A DNA stretch of 12,380 nt from DAOTVD01 sp034437075. Lineage in GTDB: Bacteria; Chloroflexota; Anaerolineae; Aggregatilineales; J027. Numbering within the stretch: the stretch's first letter is position 1; every line of letters starts with the position of its first letter. The translations under genes and the position numbers were made by a program. The notes below the pieces were generated by a model. That model did not search any database. It had not been told where the DNA came from and worked only from the letters and a program-made list of their open reading frames with translations. The DNA is taken from contig DAOTVD010000333.1 of NCBI GenBank assembly GCA_034437075.1, forward strand, positions 1-12,380, read 5' to 3'. Of this stretch, positions 5,917 to 12,380 are shown piece by piece.

Positions 5917-8086
5917 GTCACAACGACAAATCATCGAAGAGTATGCTGGCGGTATGCTCGGCATTGCGGCTGTACCAGGTAGCGGAAAAACGTTTACCCT
6001 CTCGCACCTGGCCGCCCGATTGGTAAGTCGTCTGTTGCAAGCGGGTACGACCGATCAAGAAGTACTGGTCGTGACCTTTTCCAATTCTGCTGTCAATAGC
6101 TTTAAGAAGCGCATTGGTACGATCTTGCAAGAAGAGCGTCAGCTTTTGCCACATGTTGGCTATCGTGTGCGTACCTTGCATGGTTTAGCACACGACATCG
6201 TGCGCGAGCGCCCTACTCTGGTGGGGCTAGCGGATGATTTCGCTATTCTTGACGAACGCGCTTCTGCGGCGGCACTCGCTGAAATCGTGCGTGCTCAACT
6301 GCCCGCCTGGTCGCATTTAATGGACGAGTATCTAAAGTCAGACTTAAGCGAGAAGCAGGCATCTCGTGTGCGACATGAAGAATTTCCCCGCCTGATGGTG
6401 GATATAGTGACGCGCTTTATTAAAACAGCAAAGGATTATCGGCAAACGCCAGCATCACTACTGGCCAAACTGCAACATAAGGATTCCTCATTTGAATTGG
6501 CCCGATTTGCCGTATCGGTATATGACGACTATCAACGCTCCCTGGCGTTTCGCGGTGCGGTGGATTTTGATGACCTAGTATTTCTAGCCTATGAAGCATT
6601 GTTGGCCGATCCGCAGTATTTAGAACGTCTGCAAAGGCGCTGGGTGTATACATTGGAAGATGAAGCCCAGGATAGCAGCCATCTCCAAGAACAAATGCTT
6701 AGATTACTTACGGGCGAAAAAAATTGGGTCCGGGTTGGCGATCCTAATCAGGCGATCAATACTACATTCACCACAGCTAACCCACAATATCTACTCAACT
6801 TTTTGGCCGATCCGCGCGTCCAAGTGCAACATCTACCTGTATCTGGGCGAAGTACGCAGAAGATTATCGATTTGGCAAATAAGCTTGTCCAGTGGACAAC
6901 CGAGGAACATCCCGCCGAAGCCTTGCGCGATACGTTTTATCCACAAGAGATACTACCGACTACACCTGACGACCCACAGCGCAACCCTGATGCACAAAAT
7001 TGCTCGGTGTATTTTGATTATCGCGAGGGGCAGAAGATCACCCCAGATGAAGAAATTGCACGGGCTGTAGGATCTGTGGCGCGTTGGTTGCCTGAAAACC
7101 CTGATAAAACGGTGGCAATTCTTGCCCCCGAAAATCGCCATGGTTATAAGGTGGCTGAAGCTCTGCGCCAGCATGATATTCCAGTGGATGAATTGCTACG
7201 CAGTACGTCATCTGTGCGGCATACAGTAAATTATCTTATTCTGATTTTGCAATATCTATCGACTTCATATAACAACGCGAAATTGTGCAGCGTTTTTCAG
7301 AATGTCTGGTTACCCATGCATGCGCCAGATTACGAATATCAAAAAGTGGTTGATAAGTACTTTCGCGATCATCGCAATATCGAGGCGCTTATTTTTGATG
7401 ACACGCCATTGGAAATAGCTATCCCTGAGGAAGATCAAGCTACTGTTGAGGCATTTTTGTGGTTTATTCGCTGGGCATTGCTGGGCCTTGAATTACCGAT
7501 TGATCAATTGGTGTTAGCTTTGTCCCAACGTTTATTCACAGAACCCTATGACATCGCCCTATCGTATAAGGTCGCCGCATTGTTACGTTCTTTGTCTCGC
7601 CAGAATCCTAGTTGGCGTATAGAAGATTTTGTGACAGAGCTAGAACTTATTGCGCAAAATCAGCGACGCTTTTTGGGCTTTGAAGATGTCGGGACAGGCT
7701 TCGAACCACAGCCGGGAGTTGTGACGGTAGGAACGATGCATTCAGCTAAAGGCTTGGAATGGAATAGAGTTTATCTGCTTGGAGTGAGTACCTATGGTTT
7801 TCCATCTCTGATGCCAGATGATCATTACATATTCGAAAAGTGGTTTGTTGCTGATGGCTTGAATTTAGACGCATATCTTTTAGCGCAACTGTTTGATTTG
7901 GTTGGTTTAGATCGTGGCCAAGAGGATTTCACGTTTTTGGCACGTAGGGACTATGCCGCAGAGCGGTTACGCCTGCTATATGTTAGTATTACACGTGCGC
8001 AATGTGATCTTGCGTTGTTTTCAAATGTTGGTTTGATTTCCTCATCGCCTAACTTGCCTGCTTTGCCCTATCTTGTTTTGATTTAG
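5900..8086 (+). CDS. UvrD/PcrA-type SF1A DNA helicase
   Basis: ATP-driven 3'-5' DNA translocase/helicase by family. All motifs are present in the 728 residues: Q motif FRESQRQII (4-12), motif I AAVPGSGKT (23-31), Ia VVTFSNSAV (57-65), Ib RTLHGLAHDI (91-100), VDFDDLVFLA (221-230), motif II EDEAQD (253-258), motif III VGDPNQAI (279-286), motif IV near LPVSGRST (312-319), motif V TMHSAKGLEWNRV (612-624) and motif VI LRLLYVSITRAQ (690-701). Motif II is DEAQ, and motif III has GDPNQAIN-x-TFT instead of the GDxxQSIYxFRGA common in UvrD/Rep/PcrA, marking a distinct branch. The protein ends soon after motif VI, so there is no RecB-type nuclease domain as in AddA. The ATG start overlaps the preceding gene by 17 bases and lacks a Shine-Dalgarno sequence, suggesting coupling. 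It is the only gene of the cassette with a complete motor, so it likely supplies the activity of the set. Confidence 0.95.
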   Translation: MPKFRESQRQIIEEYAGGMLGIAAVPGSGKTFTLSHLAARLVSRLLQAGTTDQEVLVVTFSNSAVNSFKKRIGTILQEERQLLPHVGYRVRTLHGLAHDIVRERPTLVGLADDFAILDERASAAALAEIVRAQLPAWSHLMDEYLKSDLSEKQASRVRHEEFPRLMVDIVTRFIKTAKDYRQTPASLLAKLQHKDSSFELARFAVSVYDDYQRSLAFRGAVDFDDLVFLAYEALLADPQYLERLQRRWVYTLEDEAQDSSHLQEQMLRLLTGEKNWVRVGDPNQAINTTFTTANPQYLLNFLADPRVQVQHLPVSGRSTQKIIDLANKLVQWTTEEHPAEALRDTFYPQEILPTTPDDPQRNPDAQNCSVYFDYREGQKITPDEEIARAVGSVARWLPENPDKTVAILAPENRHGYKVAEALRQHDIPVDELLRSTSSVRHTVNYLILILQYLSTSYNNAKLCSVFQNVWLPMHAPDYEYQKVVDKYFRDHRNIEALIFDDTPLEIAIPEEDQATVEAFLWFIRWALLGLELPIDQLVLALSQRLFTEPYDIALSYKVAALLRSLSRQNPSWRIEDFVTELELIAQNQRRFLGFEDVGTGFEPQPGVVTVGTMHSAKGLEWNRVYLLGVSTYGFPSLMPDDHYIFEKWFVADGLNLDAYLLAQLFDLVGLDRGQEDFTFLARRDYAAERLRLLYVSITRAQCDLALFSNVGLISSSPNLPALPYLVLI

Positions 8087-8094
8087 TCTTTTTC

Positions 8095-8099
8095 GGGAG
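8095..8099 (+). promoter_or_regulatory. Ribosome-binding site that fixes the RecJ-like start
   Basis: GGGAG lies 6 bases before the ATG at 8106. It rules out the in-frame TTG at 8100, which immediately abuts this element. It is the strongest Shine-Dalgarno sequence in the cassette, where the other starts have none. Confidence 0.7.
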
Positions 8100-8105
8100 T
8101 TGACT

Positions 8106-10175
8106 ATGCGAAATAAATGGGTTTTTCAAGAACGGCGTATATCGCTCAGCGATTCATATTCAAAACCTGTAGCCGCGACCATCGCTCATCAACTCTCCAC
8201 TCTCCAGCTAAGCCCAGACCCGGAAAATATCGACACACTGTTCAACCCTCTGAATTACCCCCCTACCCCCGCCGATGTGCCACCCCATTTGCGTGATGCT
8301 TTGCGCACTGTAGTTCACGAACAAGCATATGGCGTGGTTCACTATCCTGACGTAAGGCAAGTTGAGCAGATAGTTTTGGAATCGATGCTAAAGATTACGT
8401 TGGGCCCGGCTACGCCTCGGATTGTGCGGTCGGTTCAACCGGATGATCGTGTATCTCTTTCGCTTGCTTTGCCTAATGACTATACGCAACATGTTTCGGG
8501 CACGGGCTGGTTCTTGCTGGCTATCGCTCTGTTTGCGCCAAATGCTCAAAAACTTGCCAATATCTGGGATTTAGCATGCCTAGCCCTCTTTGATATGTCC
8601 ACTGCCCACAATCGATCTCTATCGCGCATCGAACGTTATTTTTTTGCACGGAGCTTGGCTGCCGTTCGCGCCACAAAACGCCCGCTTTGGCAAGCGCTCG
8701 CCGAACAACTCAATCTCTCACTGCCGCATATGACATATGACGACATTCAATTGCGCTGTTTGCCGCGTTTGCGCGCGCTGGCCCACAATGATGAGCAACT
8801 ATTTAGCACAAGCCTGGGCGCCCAACGGCTCGATCAAGCCCTCGTAGCGGTTAAACACGCGGATGCATTCTATCGTCAAGCCAAACTGAACCGAGCCCAA
8901 GTGGCCCAAGCCATCATCGAAGAAATCCATGCGGAGCCCTCCGTACTAAACCATAGTGCCTTAGTCATTGCTAACCCCCGGTGGCAGATTGACGATCTAG
9001 CGCGCGTCGTGCATCGGATATCTCAAGCCTATGAGCGCCCTGCCCTATTATGTACGCCCACATCGGGGATTCTGGCCACCGTGACGGAGCATAACCTTTC
9101 GGAGGCTGTCACCCAGATTCAGCACCTACTACATCAGCACAAGCAGCCTTCCGCAGACCGGATCATACTCTATTTTGACGAAGACAATCTGAATTTCATA
9201 CGGCGGCAATTAAGCCAAGCCTTTGATGCCCAAGCTATGCCTGAGGCAATAAACGAAATCTCTATCGATGCCGAACTGACCTTCGCCCAAGTAACCCTAG
9301 AAGCCGCGCAGCAACTCGAAAAACTCGGCCCTTTTACAGACGATGATCGCCCCACGTTTGTCACGCGGCGTTGCCGACGCATTCGGAGCGCTAAAGCCGG
9401 GCGCGACAACCAGCACCGCCGCCTCACCATCCAGGATGAAGCCGGGTTCGAAGCGCAAATCATGGTCTGGGATGCGACAGAGACTAATCTGCCCACTGGG
9501 CTTTTCGACCTGGCATACCGGATTGGTGTACGCTATCACAACGATACCTGGCAAACACAACTCACACTGGTTGATTGGCAGCAGATTGAAGCGCCGACAC
9601 ACCAGACAGTCGCCCCAAAGTTATTCGACCATCGAGATAACATCGACTTGGCGGCCCTGAAAACGGCTGAACAAGACCTCCAGATATGGGCTGAAGGGTT
9701 TAGCGCGCGCGAGAGTCCTGGCGTGTCGCTATCCGGCCTCATATCTGCCGAGGCGCTAATTGTCTATACAGCCCCCCCGAGCCTAGAACGGCTCAAAAAA
9801 GCCTTGGATAAGGTCACACCACATCGCATCTATATCCATGGCGCGGTGCCCGCCTTTGATACCAGCGCGCACGTATTGCAGGCCATCGTGGCCCTGTGCC
9901 AAACCGCTCAAGCTCAGCTTAACGGCGAAGTCACACGCACCCAGCTTAGTGAACGGCTAGCATTACCAACCGAGGTGATCCAACTAGCGCTGACTGCACT
10001 GCAAACGGAGAACATTTTAGCCATCGATTGGCTCAATTCTGCGCGCTTTAAGGTCATCGGTGCAAAACCACCGGGCGACCTGCACACCCCCGCCCTGGAC
10101 GAAGCCTTAGCCGAAATCGCGGCCTACAGACGCTATTTCCACAAAGCTCCTTTAGACAAACTTTTGCCAGTTTAG
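8106..10175 (+). CDS. RecJ homologue lacking the DHH catalytic motifs (probable inactive RecJ)
   Basis: 689 residues following the architecture of a long RecJ. Residues 1-75 match the RecJ N-terminus in order. Motif I (DxDxDG) is read as YPDVRQ (80-85), keeping one Asp. The segment up to VSGTGWFLLAIAL (130-142, the RecJ 'LaGvGvafkL' helix) is about 40 residues short, removing the DHH motif. WDLACLALFDM plus a downstream NR (154-170) matches the motif IV region. PRWQIDDLARVVHRIS (291-306) aligns without gaps to the DHHA1 segment, but the conserved WHxGVxG is lost, and GGHAMAAG is absent near 345-355. The OB-fold region (384-495, with TLEAAQQLEKLGPF, RRLTIQDE and a Gln/Thr-rich final strand) is well kept. 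The C-terminal RecJ domain (about 540-650, LIVYTAPPSLERLK, RIYIHG, then a winged-helix-like end) is also present. The frame is uninterrupted, so this is not simple decay. It follows the helicase gene by 19 bases. A DNA-binding or structural subunit is inferred. Confidence 0.83.
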   Translation: MRNKWVFQERRISLSDSYSKPVAATIAHQLSTLQLSPDPENIDTLFNPLNYPPTPADVPPHLRDALRTVVHEQAYGVVHYPDVRQVEQIVLESMLKITLGPATPRIVRSVQPDDRVSLSLALPNDYTQHVSGTGWFLLAIALFAPNAQKLANIWDLACLALFDMSTAHNRSLSRIERYFFARSLAAVRATKRPLWQALAEQLNLSLPHMTYDDIQLRCLPRLRALAHNDEQLFSTSLGAQRLDQALVAVKHADAFYRQAKLNRAQVAQAIIEEIHAEPSVLNHSALVIANPRWQIDDLARVVHRISQAYERPALLCTPTSGILATVTEHNLSEAVTQIQHLLHQHKQPSADRIILYFDEDNLNFIRRQLSQAFDAQAMPEAINEISIDAELTFAQVTLEAAQQLEKLGPFTDDDRPTFVTRRCRRIRSAKAGRDNQHRRLTIQDEAGFEAQIMVWDATETNLPTGLFDLAYRIGVRYHNDTWQTQLTLVDWQQIEAPTHQTVAPKLFDHRDNIDLAALKTAEQDLQIWAEGFSARESPGVSLSGLISAEALIVYTAPPSLERLKKALDKVTPHRIYIHGAVPAFDTSAHVLQAIVALCQTAQAQLNGEVTRTQLSERLALPTEVIQLALTALQTENILAIDWLNSARFKVIGAKPPGDLHTPALDEALAEIAAYRRYFHKAPLDKLLPV

Positions 10176-10190
10176 ACCTGCTCAAACGAC

Positions 10191-10802
10191 ATGAAACGCT
10201 ATCCTATACCTAAAGCTACGATTCGCATTGAGTACAAAATCGCCAATTCACGTTTCCTAACCACCATCGGACCGGCTGCAACGGTCGCCGATGCACGCGC
10301 GTTTATCCAGAACATCCGCGAGGAATTGCCCGATGCATCGCATCATGTTTATGCGTTCAAAGTGGGCTACGGCGAAAGCATCACCGAAGGCATGAGCGAT
10401 GACGGCGAGCCGACGGGCACATCCGGCCCCCCTACCCTTGCGGTGTTGCGCGGGGCGGATGTCGGCGATGTAGTGCTCGTTACAACGCGCTATTTTGGCG
10501 GCACCAAATTGGGCACTGGTGGTTTAGTGCAAGCCTACACGACCGCCGCGCAGCAAGGCCTGGCCGCATTGCCCGTTATAGAAAAAGTGACGCGGCGCTA
10601 TATCGGCGTCACGATCTCGTATAGTTTGTACGAACGCCTGAAACAACTCAGTGAAACCTATGAAGCCATCGTAGAAGATGACGAGTTTGGCGCCGAGATT
10701 ACACGCTATTTGCGTCTGCCCGAGGAACATCTGCCCGCGTTTACCGAGGCCCTGCGCGAGCTATCTAACGGACAAGTAACGCCCATCCTGCTGGATGAAT
10801 AG
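10191..10802 (+). CDS. yigZ: YigZ/IMPACT (UPF0029) family protein
   Basis: 203 residues, matching the usual bacterial length of about 200. The IMPACT N-terminal domain (about 12-120) shows the family hallmarks: ASHHVYAFKVG (49-59), SDDGEPTGTSGPP (69-81) and TRYFGGTKLGTGGLVQAY (99-116). The C-terminal domain (about 135-200, DUF1949-like ferredoxin fold) begins near RRYIGVTISYSLYERLK. The eukaryotic relative IMPACT regulates the kinase GCN2; the bacterial role is unsettled, with nucleic-acid or ribosome-related binding proposed. It starts 15 bases after the RecJ-like gene, without a Shine-Dalgarno sequence, and may be read from the same transcript. Its wide distribution as an independent gene suggests it is not a dedicated part of the cassette. 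The identification is secure; the gene symbol follows the E. coli name. Confidence 0.95.
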   Translation: MKRYPIPKATIRIEYKIANSRFLTTIGPAATVADARAFIQNIREELPDASHHVYAFKVGYGESITEGMSDDGEPTGTSGPPTLAVLRGADVGDVVLVTTRYFGGTKLGTGGLVQAYTTAAQQGLAALPVIEKVTRRYIGVTISYSLYERLKQLSETYEAIVEDDEFGAEITRYLRLPEEHLPAFTEALRELSNGQVTPILLDE

Positions 10803-10825
10803 GCCCTTGCTTCACGCTGGCCTAT
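10799..10825 (+). other. 7-bp perfect inverted repeat over the yigZ stop codon
   Basis: ATAGGCC (10799-10805) and GGCCTAT (10819-10825) are exact complements around a 13-base loop, and the left arm includes the yigZ stop. No T-run follows, so it is not a standard terminator. It could be an mRNA hairpin protecting or attenuating the transcript between yigZ and the next gene. Confidence 0.35.
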
Positions 10826-10835
10826 CGAGTAGGCT
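10807..10835 (+). promoter_or_regulatory. Weak promoter candidate before the SGNH hydrolase gene
   Basis: TTGCTT (10807-10812), 17 bases, then TAGGCT (10830-10835), ending 8 bases before the ATG at 10844. The -10 matches only half the consensus. If real, transcription would begin at or next to the start codon, as proposed for the gene at 12004. The overlap with the inverted repeat and the closeness of yigZ make read-through an equal explanation. Confidence 0.25.
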
Positions 10836-10843
10836 CATGTTTC

Positions 10844-11983
10844 ATGATGCATTCAACTCCACGTATCTTGTTTTGGGCCGTTCGTATCGGGCTTGTTCTC
10901 GGTGGCTTCGCATGTGCGGGGCTGGCGCTGTTGTTGATTTTGCAAATCTTTCCAGAATGGCACCCAAATGCCCAACGCTATATCTTTCAAGAACGGGATG
11001 GCGACACCTTTCGGCACCAACCCGGTTTTGTGCGCCCACCAGAGGGCAATCGTGAACTAGAGAATTTCATCCGCTTTGCGGATGAAGACGGCTTCCGCCA
11101 AGCACGCCTAACCGCCGATCATTATCCCATCATCGCCCTGGGCGATTCCTACACGGAAGGCGGCCAAGTGCCCTGGGTGGATGTACTTGCCGAAACGCTG
11201 GACGTGCCCATACGTAACCTTGGATGGCGCGGCTTTGGCCCATTGCAGTATGCAGAGGTCATGCGCCAATATGGCAGCAATAACCATCGTTGGATATTGA
11301 TCGGATACTTTGAAGGTAACGACTTGAGCAACATCCAGAGCGCCGCTGAACAGGGTGTTGATATTGCACGCACAGGCGCCGAACCGGACGCCCGCGAGCC
11401 ATTCGAAATCGTGACCAATCCTACTGGCAATTATCTATATCCACTGGAACATCAAATCGAGGATCGCACCTTTGAACTCGCCTACATTAGCGATTATCTA
11501 TGGTGGCTAAACGGTAGCGCCGAAACTTACCGCAATTCGCGCAATATTGACCTTTTGCGCGATGCTCTGACCACCATTCGTGACCTCGCCGGGGATGCGT
11601 GCGTGGGCCTGGTGTATATGCCCGTCAAAGGCCATATCTATCTACAATATGCCGCCGCAGACCCCAATCGCTTTTACGTTTTGCAAAATGCGCTGCCGCT
11701 ACAGCTTGGCCCGGATGATTGGTTAACATTGGGTGATTTTACTCCGATTGAATTTGACGCATGGCACGCAAACGCGGATAACCAACGCATGGTCGTGCGC
11801 GAGGTTACCGATGAATTGGGCATGCATTTCATTGATCTAGTGCCGACCTTTTTAGCTGCTAACGCCAGCGACCCGCCGCTGTATTACGTGTATGACTCGC
11901 ACTGGAGCCAAGCAGGGCATGATCTGGCAGGCGCAACTATCGCCGAATATTTGCGCCAAGCGAACAATTGCCCCCTGCCTTGA
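10844..11983 (+). CDS. Membrane-anchored SGNH/GDSL-like hydrolase
   Basis: 379 residues. One hydrophobic segment at about 8-35 (from ILFWAVRIGLVLGG to LLLILQIF) follows a short basic N-terminus. It is best read as a signal anchor placing the rest outside the cytoplasm. The catalytic domain shows the SGNH blocks in order: block I ALGDSYTEGG (98-107) with nucleophile S102; block II around NLGWRGFGPLQY (125-136); block III YFEGNDLS (155-162) with N159; and block V VYDSHWSQAGH (349-359) with D351 and H353. Such enzymes are esterases, lipases or O-acyl transferases/esterases of polysaccharides and lipids; the DSHWxxxGH form recalls cell-surface acyl-modifying members. The substrate cannot be told from sequence. 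There are two adjacent in-frame ATG codons (10844, 10847) with at best a weak AGG 10 bases upstream. The gene is 41 bases after yigZ and appears functionally unrelated. Confidence 0.85.
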   Translation: MMHSTPRILFWAVRIGLVLGGFACAGLALLLILQIFPEWHPNAQRYIFQERDGDTFRHQPGFVRPPEGNRELENFIRFADEDGFRQARLTADHYPIIALGDSYTEGGQVPWVDVLAETLDVPIRNLGWRGFGPLQYAEVMRQYGSNNHRWILIGYFEGNDLSNIQSAAEQGVDIARTGAEPDAREPFEIVTNPTGNYLYPLEHQIEDRTFELAYISDYLWWLNGSAETYRNSRNIDLLRDALTTIRDLAGDACVGLVYMPVKGHIYLQYAAADPNRFYVLQNALPLQLGPDDWLTLGDFTPIEFDAWHANADNQRMVVREVTDELGMHFIDLVPTFLAANASDPPLYYVYDSHWSQAGHDLAGATIAEYLRQANNCPLP

Positions 11984-11996
11984 GATCGCTTACAAT
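11968..11996 (+). promoter_or_regulatory. Promoter of the DUF2520 gene, probably giving a leaderless mRNA
   Basis: TTGCCC (11968-11973), a 17-base spacer and TACAAT (11991-11996) form a good sigma70-type promoter overlapping the end of the SGNH hydrolase gene. Only 7 bases separate the -10 from the ATG at 12004, so the transcript would start at or just before the start codon. The same TACAAT hexamer and 17-base spacer occur at the trpS promoter. Confidence 0.6.
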
Positions 11997-12003
11997 CCCC
12001 CTC

Positions 12004-12380
12004 ATGAAACGACCCACACTCGCCTTCTACGGTGCCGGACGCCTGGCTACCGCCCTCGCCCGGCGTCTTACAGAGGACGGCTATACCATTACCGCCATTG
12101 GCTCACGAACGCCGCAACACGCCGCATCTTTAGCTCGGGAAGTGGGGACTAAAGCGGTTTCAGGCATACCAAATGACGCCGATATTTTGTTTGTAACGGT
12201 CTCTGACGATGCCATTGCGCAAATCGCACAAGCTATCGCTAAGGGAGACTTCACCGGATATGTTGTGCATACGTCGGGTTTGCATAGTGTGGACGTGCTA
12301 GCTCCCTACCCAACAGCGCGGTGTGGGTGCTTGCATCCCATGTACCCGTTTCGTGATGGTACACGCCTAACCGGAACCGA
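12004..12380 (+). CDS. Rossmann-fold oxidoreductase with DUF2520-type features (3' end cut by window edge)
   Basis: The first 125 residues are visible and the frame is open to the last base. It starts MKRPTLAFYGAGRLATALA: a beta strand with the dinucleotide signature GAGRLA (residues 10-15), then GSR (33-35) at the end of the second strand, where a basic residue often marks NADP preference. ILFVTVSDDAI (60-70) is the third typical element of the fold. HTSGLHSVDVL and LHPMYPF (from about residue 90 to 118) match the 'SGa...LHPl..F' pattern of Rossmann-like/DUF2520 proteins, relatives of pyrroline-5-carboxylate and ketopantoate reductases. Some members act as an alternative ketopantoate reductase (PanG type) and sit near panB/panC; whether this one does needs the sequence to the right. 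There is no Shine-Dalgarno sequence; a promoter directly abutting the start suggests leaderless translation. Confidence 0.85.
   Translation, partial: MKRPTLAFYGAGRLATALARRLTEDGYTITAIGSRTPQHAASLAREVGTKAVSGIPNDADILFVTVSDDAIAQIAQAIAKGDFTGYVVHTSGLHSVDVLAPYPTARCGCLHPMYPFRDGTRLTGT

Noticed and set aside
3880..8086. Calling the helicase pair a standard AddAB
   Set aside because: Both proteins are far shorter than AddA/AddB (about 1,200 and 1,100 residues), end without a RecB-type nuclease domain, and the first lacks the Fe-S cysteine arrangement of AddB.
8100..8105. TTG at 8100 as the start of the RecJ-like gene
   Set aside because: It immediately abuts the GGGAG element, leaving no spacing; the ATG at 8106 is 6 bases from it.
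8106..10175. RecJ-like gene as a pseudogene
   Set aside because: The frame is continuous from a strong ribosome-binding site to the stop, the OB and C-terminal domains are well conserved, and there is no frameshift. Motif loss is confined to the catalytic part.
10799..10825. Intrinsic terminator after yigZ
   Set aside because: The inverted repeat is perfect but has a 13-base loop and no downstream T-run, so only a hairpin is claimed.

Overview
This 12.4 kb window comes from a moderate-GC bacterium with tightly packed genes. Gene overlaps are common and Shine-Dalgarno sequences are rare. Family content (IMPACT/YigZ protein, GDSL-like hydrolase, DUF2520 oxidoreductase, a UvrD-type helicase with a GDPNQ motif III) and compact style would fit an environmental Chloroflexota-like lineage. 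That is an impression from the proteins, not a demonstrated affiliation. No rRNA, tRNA, CRISPR array or insertion sequence is visible, and the largest gene-free gap is about 130 bp.

Layout. Left edge (1-738, +): the catalytic part of a tyrosine recombinase cut by the window start. It ends in a hairpin plus T-run terminator that lies inside the 3' end of the convergent gene. 742-1968 (-): a 408-residue helical protein of unknown function. 1969-2098: a divergent promoter region driving that gene leftwards and trpS rightwards. 2099 onward (+): trpS, then four genes spaced by 6 bp, a 4-bp overlap, a 17-bp overlap and 19 bp. They encode a zinc-ribbon/PH-like protein, a degenerate SF1-helicase-like ATPase, a UvrD/PcrA-type helicase with all motifs, and a RecJ homologue that has lost its nuclease motifs. 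A YigZ/IMPACT protein follows 15 bp later, then a membrane-anchored SGNH hydrolase. A DUF2520 Rossmann oxidoreductase with its own promoter is cut by the right edge.

The main point of interest is the four-gene cassette at 3140-10175. It combines one active-looking SF1 helicase, one helicase-like partner that keeps Walker A but loses the other motifs (as AddB/RecC-type subunits do), and a full-length RecJ-fold protein without the DHH catalytic residues. No nuclease domain is recognisable in any of the three. The set looks like a nuclease-less counterpart of AddAB/RecBCD in which an inactive RecJ serves as a structural or DNA-binding subunit, loosely as Cdc45 (also an inactive RecJ relative) does beside the eukaryotic replicative helicase. 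The tight overlaps suggest the proteins act together. A role in DNA repair, fork processing or defence is inference.
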